The notes under the pieces were generated by a model that had not been told where the DNA came from, made no database searches, and saw only the letters and a program-made list of their open reading frames with translations. DNA of 32,268 bases from a virus: IMG/VR virus record IMGVR_UViG_3300012954_000040, positions 1 through 32,268 of that record. The stretch is one strand, 5' to 3'. Shown here piece by piece: positions 18,501 through 25,500 of this stretch. Position 1 is the first letter of the stretch; each line of letters starts with the position of its first letter. Both the position numbers and the translations under genes were made by a program.

Positions 18501-20604
18501 ACAATGTGGTTACAAACAACGTAGAGATGCCACTGAATTGACCCTCAGTGTCATTTTCAATTACACCGTATGCCTTACTTTCCTTACCGTAGATGTACTT
18601 ACCATTCTTGAAAGTCTGGGCAATGATTTCTTTCTCTAGTTTTAGTCTAGTGAAGAAGACGGGATTGAAGTATGAGAAACCAAACGTAGCATTGTATGGA
18701 GTATTAGATCCTGTTCTACCTCTAGAGAGGATGATGTCAGAATCGGGATTGAATCCGTTGCCTCTATTGATTAGTCTGAAGTTCTTTGGTTTTGATACAC
18801 CAACGATAGGAGTAAACGATGGGTTGTAGTCAACAACTAGACCATAAGGACTAGAAGAAGTCTCCATCTGTGTTTGAGAAGTGTAGATATACCTTCTGTA
18901 GTCTGTCTCATCATTATCAAACTCCTTCATGTACTTGTCTAGGTCACCTTTGTTACCTAGAATTGTAAGTTCACCGAAGTATGCTGAGTTAGCACTATTA
19001 ACCTCTGGACGGTTGACAACTGCCTTACCGATTACCTTAGCACTCTTACCATTGATAGTTCCAGTTCCTCTGGTTGTGACAAAAAAGATTTCGTCAGGAA
19101 GTTGGGAGGTTTGTGTTGGAACATCACCAAGAGCCTGAACATAAATGGTCATGATACCTTGTTCTAGACCAAATGCTTCAGATCTTCTGCTGACAGAATC
19201 TCTAAAGTATCCATCTGGTTCTAGACCTGAGAATCCAATCGTACCATCATTGAATACACTGTTTAGAGAAACAGTTGGGTATCCAGTAAGTTCATCACCA
19301 ACGGTGTTTAGAGGGACACTACCATAAACGTTGGTAATATTGAACTCAGGAAGACCCTTCGACTTGATAGTTACATTGTCACGGGATAGGGTATCTCTAC
19401 CTTTACTTACCTCAAGAGTCTTAGTCTCTTTATTGATAATTTCATATCCTTTGACATATGCCTTACCAGAACTTACAGACAAGACCATCTTGCCTTCTGC
19501 TTCTACTGCCGAATACTTTCTGTTTACTAGACCAGTCTCATTGCTGAGGGCATACACACCATTGTTACCAGTTCTCTGGTAATACTCTCTAACATCGTAG
19601 TCGAAATCTTCTACAACGTAATCGCCAGACTCATCAAATGTTCTTCTTGCTAGAGTCTCTTCTAGTAGGGTATAATCTGCCGATTTAATTTGCTTCTCTA
19701 CAGTTCCGTTCTTGATCTGAACCAACTGGATGAAGTTTTTATCAGTATTAGCAGAATAATCAAACTTAGTAAGGTTTAGATTAATGCTAAGACGATGAGC
19801 ACCAGGAGCAGAAGAGTTAGAGAAACCTCTGGCATTATCTGCTAGTGAAGTGTCCTCCTCAGGAGTAACAATATCTTCGCTAACAGTAAAACCGACTTTT
19901 GCTGATGCTTTGTTATAATATTTGTTAATAATCAGTAGTTGTTTTGGATTTCTTACAAAGAAACCGTTAACAAAGTACACACCTTCCTGTACATCTACAG
20001 CAGTAGCAAAGCCCATGGCACGACTACCCAAGGTAGTGATGTTGCCTGAAGTAGGATCTTCTACATTAATACTGGTAGGGAGTACGCTACCATCTGTACC
20101 GACGACAAGTAGAGGAGTATTGATACCAGCGATAACTTCTAGCGTTTCACCTTGTCTGAAGGTGGTTTCGTTACTAGCAGCGCCACTAGTGGTATATTTT
20201 ACGAACAATGTATCTGCTTCAATGTCTGACCCGTACTCAGCACTTAGTACGCGCCCAACAACTCCAGAGTTTAGACCCTGGAGTTGTGTTCCAACCAATT
20301 TTTTAATATCGTATTTCTTGTAAACGATCTGTCCGCCTTCGTTTACGGCGACTTCGGATACAGAGGATAACTTGACATAATCGAGCTTGGTATTAAGTCC
20401 AACCTCTCCAGGGATGACTTGCTGTCCCTGCTTGAAGTTGAACTTACCAAAACTTTCAATTTGATTCTGGAGAATCGACTGTAGAGAAGTTAGTTCTCTA
20501 GTCTGGATCGAGTATCCAGGTCTGAACAAAACTTTATAAAAGTTTTTGCCAGAATCGTAGTCATCATAATATGGTGCTACGTTAAGATTCGTCTTTTGTG
20601 GCAT
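12532..20604 (-). CDS. DUF4815-family giant virion structural protein (2690 aa)
   Basis: The start MPQKTNLNVAPYYDDYDSGK, followed by FYKVLFRPGYSIQTRELTSL and QNQIESFGKFNFKQG, is the hallmark N-terminus of DUF4815 phage structural proteins. Other family signatures: MKDIGKLEKRIERLEYYT (about residues 1350-1400, coiled-coil-like); IPIKFVMNRLKPDTAVYVF with LVTDSNGNLSGIILVPAG (about 1605-1680); NPLAQTFKI (about 1770); and a C-terminus reading VPKIQDLRAVASY. GxGY-type motifs (NRGNGFNPDSD, VGDNYETAS, GRGYTEPPS) are inserted along the chain. The ATG is preceded by GGCGGAGTAAC, a good Shine-Dalgarno lying in one arm of an inverted repeat. Position after gp8 suggests a baseplate or tail-periphery component; function is not established. 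No enzymatic motif was seen. The stop overlaps the next start by one base. Confidence 0.95.
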   Translation of the reverse strand: MPQKTNLNVAPYYDDYDSGKNFYKVLFRPGYSIQTRELTSLQSILQNQIESFGKFNFKQGQQVIPGEVGLNTKLDYVKLSSVSEVAVNEGGQIVYKKYDIKKLVGTQLQGLNSGVVGRVLSAEYGSDIEADTLFVKYTTSGAASNETTFRQGETLEVIAGINTPLLVVGTDGSVLPTSINVEDPTSGNITTLGSRAMGFATAVDVQEGVYFVNGFFVRNPKQLLIINKYYNKASAKVGFTVSEDIVTPEEDTSLADNARGFSNSSAPGAHRLSINLNLTKFDYSANTDKNFIQLVQIKNGTVEKQIKSADYTLLEETLARRTFDESGDYVVEDFDYDVREYYQRTGNNGVYALSNETGLVNRKYSAVEAEGKMVLSVSSGKAYVKGYEIINKETKTLEVSKGRDTLSRDNVTIKSKGLPEFNITNVYGSVPLNTVGDELTGYPTVSLNSVFNDGTIGFSGLEPDGYFRDSVSRRSEAFGLEQGIMTIYVQALGDVPTQTSQLPDEIFFVTTRGTGTINGKSAKVIGKAVVNRPEVNSANSAYFGELTILGNKGDLDKYMKEFDNDETDYRRYIYTSQTQMETSSSPYGLVVDYNPSFTPIVGVSKPKNFRLINRGNGFNPDSDIILSRGRTGSNTPYNATFGFSYFNPVFFTRLKLEKEIIAQTFKNGKYIYGKESKAYGVIENDTEGQFSGISTLFVTTLSGQFIPGETIIDEENNAIKIAKENTISHFIVTKRGTNYTSSSQMVINGTTFDQSKVGIVLYGGSVVVVSVEDRSALQQTYATPPTIGFTGDEANGDKATVVPVLFKDTVLTFTPQNVKSLSSTFNNYTFTADVDFSSTSYATYKQISDFTFFGNNGFKFIECNGFGADLTGDLIQGDIIQFTDANNNVIKNIVQYVTLPQDTQKSRIYLDYALPADINNATIVRLRPRLSNSAATLVFPTGSKQVASLVNDSSDTKFKYHVRKDFVTDLSASGGNLTFTAQLPVGTQKFVSFSEEQFIVTVLSKGSSSVVENGDVVFIDPRYIEVTDSVITASSVTAGALRIKDLPSDYFGNILDGNYPKLKLTATVEIDKARPRLKSAIRNKRIIIISSGDRVIPLRGQDYDSDVIETFSYSDVFKLKYVYEGTTTNPPVVDTAGNLVSGTDVTYKFKFDNGQRDTYYDVSRIVLKPGFDAPTGQLVAAFDFFEHSQGDFCTVDSYLHEAGVLPDEIPLFNSTVNGVISLRDSIDFRPKVDGNTTITGFQDQSIVERFDSTDYITFLGTGGIPTGTPAPDFNLPYTVSFSEKQYLDRIDGLFLTKKGDFIIKEGNASLNPSKPEPVDDAVSLCYLHIPAYTNSSKDVRIVPVDNKRYTMKDIGKLEKRIERLEYYTTLSILEQQALNMQVKDEIGLDRFKSGFLVDNFEAHRTGNLKSEDYRCAIDTQQSVLRAQSKEDSFVLKEINTRDDQRAVDGYVINDGVVTLPFSNVELLSNKNATKTINPNPFVVIQYVGEGVIEPQQDSWYDQGIAPLVVDSNTKLNSIFLAKDIVADAYSSIYNSFIVNWCGTDAGILPIESLANINSEDIESTVESASIASSSNVSPQNNEVGKGVSTKTVGDKKVATSLQFFARSIPIKFVMNRLKPDTAVYVFMEGRNIGRYVVPDSRFSGKAGNSLSTFGAPLVTDSNGNLSGIILVPAGLPPVSNTRWTGNVDTVDYDQTGEEIRLSTGTKTIRFTSASDDADKNEVDTYAEVKFYASGTTPSNPPSITSTATSFFKANEGVQLVDSNTDNPVKPNPLAQTFKIENFDGGLMTTGVDLFFNKKSETIPIRAYLTDVAAGKPGKNIIPGTQVSLTPETYLRVYVTGEAETVTVALDEFVTGKTSNASGPIAKVFDSNLVRVGDDTSSSFQMNKEQVYTLVLSNHNGTKFVANESLTIPSITAYNARNNTTLGVFIAKDSGKVTDLKVSSVGDNYETASIVIESPQLPGGSSATGSISVSDGKVYNCEVSLTGRGYTEPPSVVVKGVGLGAAGAVIESVIEIDTPAVRMGVAVDYDGVTESTTPTRFDFKHPVYLQNNTEYALTIETDSIEYELWASVLGQEEISTSNIVTTQPSLGSVYKSQNTDDWTEDLFEDIKFIMYRAEFETVGGEIEVTNENLGYEKLLVSPFETSVRSATNATSTLFKNNNSIVKVYHRDNGFEDVGNSYVFFQEAKDVGGISGVTLNQRLYKVSNSGIDTYNITSPNGAGSSIIGGGNSVLASYNRKFERLYAQVPYLQLDGTKIESFVATTDVVPVDSNTKNYTSYSYVDYEKTFLGEEHFFTNQKVIASRINQTMNGLPHSLKYKFKLSSETSVLSPVIDLRTATVKTASNRIENATGYEDRYGKRDQIVRFQPLYTLALAVTGTNAGQIDQNLSLVGQTSKAEGFITAYTNNNATIRLRTITPFQQGESLTLIGTDGIPISNVGITITTISEIDFNFSVGSNVIAYSPTDAGVSYANKINGKVILWDAEDKILIVENSYQPINNNYTAKTADGAAYTRNQDDAQQQPDIFRIGDVVQSTGDDDPKFIEINTIEYTTGVDYVPETDAVNSSSVAKYVTKEVFIDNAGSAIDVRSTMNLTDIENVKIYYKLRESSSSANFDDINWVPFNVDGNPDVNNLATPANSISGQFEKQTDYQELTFSASNLPEFTSFAIKIIMKTDDPSYVPKIQDLRAVASY

Positions 20605-20605
20605 G

Positions 20606-20655
20606 TTACTCCGCCAAATACTCTACATTGTTCGTTGAAGTATTTAGCGGAGTAA
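20606..20655 (-). promoter_or_regulatory. 17-bp inverted repeat holding a late promoter box and the Shine-Dalgarno of the DUF4815 gene
   Basis: On the plus strand, ttactccgccaaatact (20606-20622) and agtatttagcggagtaa (20639-20655) are inverted copies with one difference, separated by 16 bases. In minus-strand RNA the difference becomes a G-U pair, so all 17 positions can pair. The 3' arm ends one base before ATG 20604 and contains GGCGGAG (20615-20609), the Shine-Dalgarno. The 5' arm contains CTAAATA (20647-20641). A full-length hairpin would therefore block ribosome binding. A transcript starting about 6 nt after the box would begin inside the loop and lack the blocking arm. The structure is visible; the regulation is inferred. 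Confidence 0.75.
20641..20647 (-). promoter_or_regulatory. Late promoter box CTAAATA upstream of the DUF4815 gene
   Basis: CTAAATA lies 36 nt before the ATG at 20604, in the 59-base gap after gp8. It matches the box before the left-edge gene and is one of the variants expected for gp55-type late sigma recognition. It sits in the upstream arm of the inverted repeat. Confidence 0.62.
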
Positions 20656-20663
20656 AAAAGAAA

Positions 20664-22541
20664 TCAGAACTCAATAACGAGTTTGATATCTTCAATCTGG
20701 TCAGCAGCACGGGTGATGAGACGACGGTTCTCAACGTAGATGATCTCACCAGAGTTGTTACCGATCTCAGGAGTGGCAAGACCACTAGCGAAAGTAACAC
20801 CTACGAGCGTGTCGTTACTGGTAGCATCGACAGTACCAGAAGCAAGGGACTGAGCACCAGAGATAGCGTTACCACTGTTCTCGAAGTCTCTTACAACACC
20901 AGCATCGGTGTGGAGTGAAGGCGACTGGATGTACTTAAGTACACCAGCACCACCAGGACCAGCGTTACCAGCATCTCTTTCCCAAGAGACGACAGTACCG
21001 ATAGCAGTACCACCAGCGGCAGCAGTCTGTGAAATTACTTCGTCAGCAACGAAGTCAGCAGTAGCACCAGTGACTTTAACAGCATATACACCACTTAGGG
21101 TAGGAGCGGTAGCGAAAGTAGTACCACCAGCAGCAAATGGGTCACGGATAATACCGATACGACGGAAGTCGTTGTCAACAGGGAAGTCGCCAGAACCTTC
21201 AGCGTAGGTTAGACGGATGTTCGTCATAACACGCTTGCCGTTGAGTTCTTCTTCAAAGTTGGAACCATGACCACCTTGAGGAGGAAGAACTACTTCCATA
21301 GCACCAGTAGCGTTAGCAGGAACAACGTTAGAGGTCTTGGTTGTTAGACCAGCATCGGTGTAAAGACCTACAGGAGCACCAGTCCAACCTGGATCGCCGT
21401 TCTCAAGACCATCTTGGAGAGGAACGGTAGCATAGGTGTAACCAGAACCAGGGTTAGATACGGTTACAGCGGTAAGAGCACCACCAGCAACGGTGATTTC
21501 TACAATACCACCAGTACCATCACCAACAATAGGAGCATAGTACGTACCGTTGGTAAGACCCTGACCAGCGTTCTCGATTAGAACAACGTTGATTGAGTTA
21601 GGATCAGCGGTAGCAATTGCTTCGGTTGCCTGACGGGAAGCGTTCGCTGGAAGAACGATAGGCATGAAGTCAGTAGAGAGGAAACGTAGTACGTCATCGG
21701 TTGGGATGGTGTACATGTACTTCCAGATATAACCGTTAGCAGCAGGATCTTCGGTGAAGATTCCAGTAGCACTGGTGTAAGTACCTTGACCGCCAGAAGG
21801 AGTAGTCTTAGGCTCGTTAGTAGCAGTTTGACCAGTAGGGTTAGCAGGGTTCTCTCCGTTATAGAGACACTTGAATACTTCGTACTGGGAGTTAACTAGG
21901 TAATACTTGGCATCAGCAATGTTGGTAGCACCAGTAGCAGATGCTTTACCAATTTGACCACCACTACCAGGAGTAGTAGAATAGTCAGGCTTCCACATGT
22001 CAAACTTAGGGTTAGCAGCGGTATCCCAGTTGAAACGACGGATTACGCTACGAGCAAAGTCGGTGGTGATACGCTTAGCAGCAATGATGTCGTCATAAAC
22101 ATCATACTTCTCGGTTTGGTTGTCGAGGGGTACAGGGGGAACGTCCTCTGTAGCGTAACGGTAAACGCCAGTCAATGCTTCAGCATTGGTGTCGGCAGTA
22201 CCATTCCAACCTTTCAGTGCTTGACCAGCGGTAGGAACAGAATTGGTCTGTGGTCCTACGCTGTGAAGGAGGAGGGAATTTTCGTAAACAGCTCTAATAG
22301 TAGCTTTGAAGGTGGCGGAAGCGTAGTTAGCGCCGATATAAACTTCATCGCCAGCTACAAAAGCAGTAGCATTAGCATTGAAAATTTCAAGGTAAGCATC
22401 CCATCTTTGGGGACGACCCACGAAGAAATACATCCTCGTTCTTTCAGCAGAAGTGTCTGCGCCGCCACTGGGCTCAGACAACGACTCAAGGAATTGGGTG
22501 GCGTTAAAAATTCTAAACTTATCTGAGATAATGGCAGCCAT
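20664..22541 (-). CDS. 8: Baseplate wedge subunit gp8 (625 aa)
   Basis: gp8 is a core wedge component of T4-like baseplates. Matches to T4 gp8, recalled from memory: ISDKFRIFNATQFLES at the N-terminus (T4 VTSKFRTEKMLNFYNS); MYFFVGRPQRWD (T4 IFITFGRSEPWS); SVIRRFNWDTAANP (T4 AVIPRRDWGDTRYP); GYIWKYMYTIPTDD (T4 GYVWEYLFEIPPD); RIGIIRDPF; and the C-terminus NSGEIIYVENRR then AADQIEDIKLVIEF (T4 HSGEMIYMENRP, MDQTEEINILFTF). At 625 aa it is nearly twice T4 gp8 (334 aa). The extra mass is mostly a module at about 54-103, a GxGY insertion near 362-400 and a Gly/Ala-rich segment near 510-590. A double TATAAATA lies upstream. Two hand-counted lines have 50% and 55% GC, above the neighbouring genes. 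The start is favoured by alignment with T4 and by promoter position; the Shine-Dalgarno (CGAGAG) is modest. Confidence 0.95.
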   Translation of the reverse strand: MAAIISDKFRIFNATQFLESLSEPSGGADTSAERTRMYFFVGRPQRWDAYLEIFNANATAFVAGDEVYIGANYASATFKATIRAVYENSLLLHSVGPQTNSVPTAGQALKGWNGTADTNAEALTGVYRYATEDVPPVPLDNQTEKYDVYDDIIAAKRITTDFARSVIRRFNWDTAANPKFDMWKPDYSTTPGSGGQIGKASATGATNIADAKYYLVNSQYEVFKCLYNGENPANPTGQTATNEPKTTPSGGQGTYTSATGIFTEDPAANGYIWKYMYTIPTDDVLRFLSTDFMPIVLPANASRQATEAIATADPNSINVVLIENAGQGLTNGTYYAPIVGDGTGGIVEITVAGGALTAVTVSNPGSGYTYATVPLQDGLENGDPGWTGAPVGLYTDAGLTTKTSNVVPANATGAMEVVLPPQGGHGSNFEEELNGKRVMTNIRLTYAEGSGDFPVDNDFRRIGIIRDPFAAGGTTFATAPTLSGVYAVKVTGATADFVADEVISQTAAAGGTAIGTVVSWERDAGNAGPGGAGVLKYIQSPSLHTDAGVVRDFENSGNAISGAQSLASGTVDATSNDTLVGVTFASGLATPEIGNNSGEIIYVENRRLITRAADQIEDIKLVIEF

Positions 22542-22577
22542 TGATAGTCTCTCGGTGTGTGAACGTTTTGTCTGATT

Positions 22578-22591
22578 TATTTATATTTATA
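22578..22591 (-). promoter_or_regulatory. Double T4 late promoter box (TATAAATA twice) upstream of gp8
   Basis: The minus strand reads TATAAATATAAATA: two copies of the exact T4 late consensus at 22591-22584 and 22585-22578, overlapping by two bases. The upstream copy covers the TAA stop (22589-22587) of the gp7-position gene. The downstream copy ends 37 nt from the gp8 ATG at 22541. This is the best promoter in the window. Confidence 0.8.
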
Positions 22592-25500
22592 CGATTGAGA
22601 AGGGAATTATCTCGTCGTTAACACTGATTAGATCAGTGCCTCGGATGACCGTACATCCCTCTAATGTAGTAGCAGTTTTGGATGTGTAAGAGATTACAGA
22701 TCCGTCCTCCGTCAATACGTGACCAGAATCAGCGAAATAGGTCGTGTTTTGTACAGCAAGAGACCCGCTAACTGTGCCAGTAAAATTACTGATGGTAACG
22801 GGATGCTGGATAGAAGGTATACCCATGTTAAATCTCGATCCATTCCCAAGAAGGGCGGAGTCATGACGGAAGTCAAAGTCACGAATAGTCATGGTTGGGT
22901 AGATAGAGTGTACATCCTGTAGTGTCATACCAGAGGAAACTCCAGTATCGATTAGAGCATTGTCTTGGAAAGACCCTAGAGTCAAACCAGCATTGCCGAG
23001 ACTGTAATCTTCAAATCCAAGGGGTTGACCTTGATCTCTATTCTCTACCAAGAATGATCCGCCATTACGTAGGATAACCTCGTTATATGGAGCGGCAAGA
23101 GTTACAACATTACCATTTCTTTGGTTGATAAACGTCTCTAGTACATATTCTTCAATAATATAGTCAACGATAGCAGATCGGTAATCAATCTCTGTACCAC
23201 CAGATAGTGAATTAAAGAGACCACCCAATACTAGGGTGACCCTTGAAGAAATGGTATCAATATCTTGGATCGAGTTAACAACCTTAGTTGATCTGTGGTG
23301 CATAACGAACGGACTAGGAACACTCTCGAATTCCTTAACAGCAACTCTCGTTACATCCAGATTTGTGAATGTGACGATGTTGGAAGACAACGTATCAATA
23401 CGAGTCTGTGGATTTTCAACAATTTGTGTAGAAACTCCAGTTACCGTGTTGAGTACATCGAATTGGACTTCATTTGTTACAATAGTTTTTTCATAAGATG
23501 AAGTAATAACTTGTGATGTAGAAGCAACGGTGGCAGCAACACTACCGATAGTAACTGTACTGATAACTGCTGCTGTGTCAAGTGAAAGTTGCTGTTCTTG
23601 AGTTAACTGTACATCGACCTCGGTAACAGAGGCGACATTTGAAGTTACTAGACCAGCAGCTTCTTGAAGACCAGCATTAACGAAACTTACCTTACTCAAG
23701 GTAGAGTGAACGTTAGTAACAATGTTATTAGAAGTTGGTGGAATAATCGTAATTTGTTGATGTACTACACCAACCATGTCAACTACATCTTCTATATCAA
23801 ACAATTGCTTGATCTCATTGGTATCAGTGAAAGCATCAATAACGTCACTGATAACCTGGATTTGTGCTGTCTTCTCAATCTCTGTAGTAGAGGATTGAGC
23901 AACACTACCCTCACTGAGGATAACGTTGACACCACCAGAAACGAGAGTAGTGAATTCTGGTTGAGATAGAATTAGTTCACCTGGAGCATGAGGAGCAGCA
24001 ATAGATCCTTGGAATGCTCTAACAACATCGAGGAATCTGTATTGTTCCTTCCTTCTATAGTAAATGTATTCACCAGCAATTAGAATTCTACTTGGAGTAT
24101 CTGGGAATCCTTGGGTGTTGGCAGCATAGATGATAGTAGAGTTCTGAGAAACAGGAGCATCAACAAATGTTCCCAAACCACCAGCGGTTGGGATTCCTTT
24201 GGGCAAGAATGCTTTGTTTGCCTTGATTTGGATAATCTTATTGACTTCCTCTGTAGTAATAGTCTCCAGAGTAGCAAGTGCTTCAAATCCAACAACACCA
24301 CCAGTAATTTGAGTGATTTGCTGAGCAACATCCAGTTCCATTTCTGGTGCTACGATAGCAGGAGACTGTACCCTCGCTTCCGTTGGGAACTGCTCATTAG
24401 TCATCAAGACTTTATTTTCTTCGCCAGCAAGAGTGTTGATACCAGAAGTAATCTGTCTATCACTATTAACATCAGCGATGAAACCACCGAGAGAAATAAT
24501 ACTAGTAATACCCTGAGGACTGAATGGACCACCCTCAATTCTAATTTCGGTATTACCGAGCATAGTGAAGACAGAATCAATATCAGTTTGAATTCTGAGT
24601 TCAGTTAGAGTATCAATCTTACGAGTCTGTTCTTTGATTCTCTTATATCTTCTTGCTACTACAACTCTTGGTGGTTGGGTGTATCCACTACCACCATCAG
24701 TCAGAATAACATCTAGAATTTGACCACCATAAGCAATAACTTCTGCTTTCGCTCCACCACCATTACCATCTACAGGAATGAAGTGAACTTCAGGTGTAGT
24801 AAAGTATTCGTAAGCAGTTGGTTGTAGGAGAATACCCTCGTCAAAGAATAGTGTTAGGTCTCTTTGGTTGAACTGGATGTCAGCAACATTGAGAGTTGTG
24901 ATAGCACCAAACTGGTTTACATTAGCAGTAACACTTAGACCTTCGCCCTCGGTGTCGCCCTCATAGTTAGTTGCCTGTACCTTAGCATAATGCTCATTCT
25001 GAATATAATAGTCATCAACATATGACTTGGTATATACCTGATCGGGAGTTCTTATGATCTCACGATACTCGCTCTCACCATCAATAAGAATCTTATCTCC
25101 AGGTAGCAAGTTAGCGAACATGGAGTTCTTATTGTTCCATGCCTTGTTACCACCTTCTACACCATACAACCAAGAAGGAACATTCTTTTCTAGAACTCTT
25201 TCTCCTTCGTCATCTACTTTATATTCTGCTTTTACAGTATATGATCCATTGATATCGTAGGAACTGAATCCAGCATTCTCTGGACAGATGGCAATAACAG
25301 TATTCTCATCAACAGTAACGTTAGTAGTATTCTGTAAAGTCAGGATAACTTTATCAGCACTTTCTTGACTTACATTCTGAACCTTACCAAGGATAGTATC
25401 ACCTTGCTTGATATGGAAGTTTACACCAGAATACTCATACAATTCAGTAACTACCGTTTCAGTAATTCCAGTACCTTCGAGTGTTAGGTAAATTGTATTA

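Noticed and set aside
12532-20604. T4 gp10 as the identity of the 2690-aa protein from gene order alone
   Set aside because: Its N-terminal and central motifs belong to DUF4815, and nothing resembles T4 gp10; a gp number would rest on position only.
20606-20655. Rho-independent terminator after gp8
   Set aside because: On the minus strand the hairpin is followed by C and ATG, not a T-run; the T-rich stretch lies before it. Regulation of the next gene's translation fits better.
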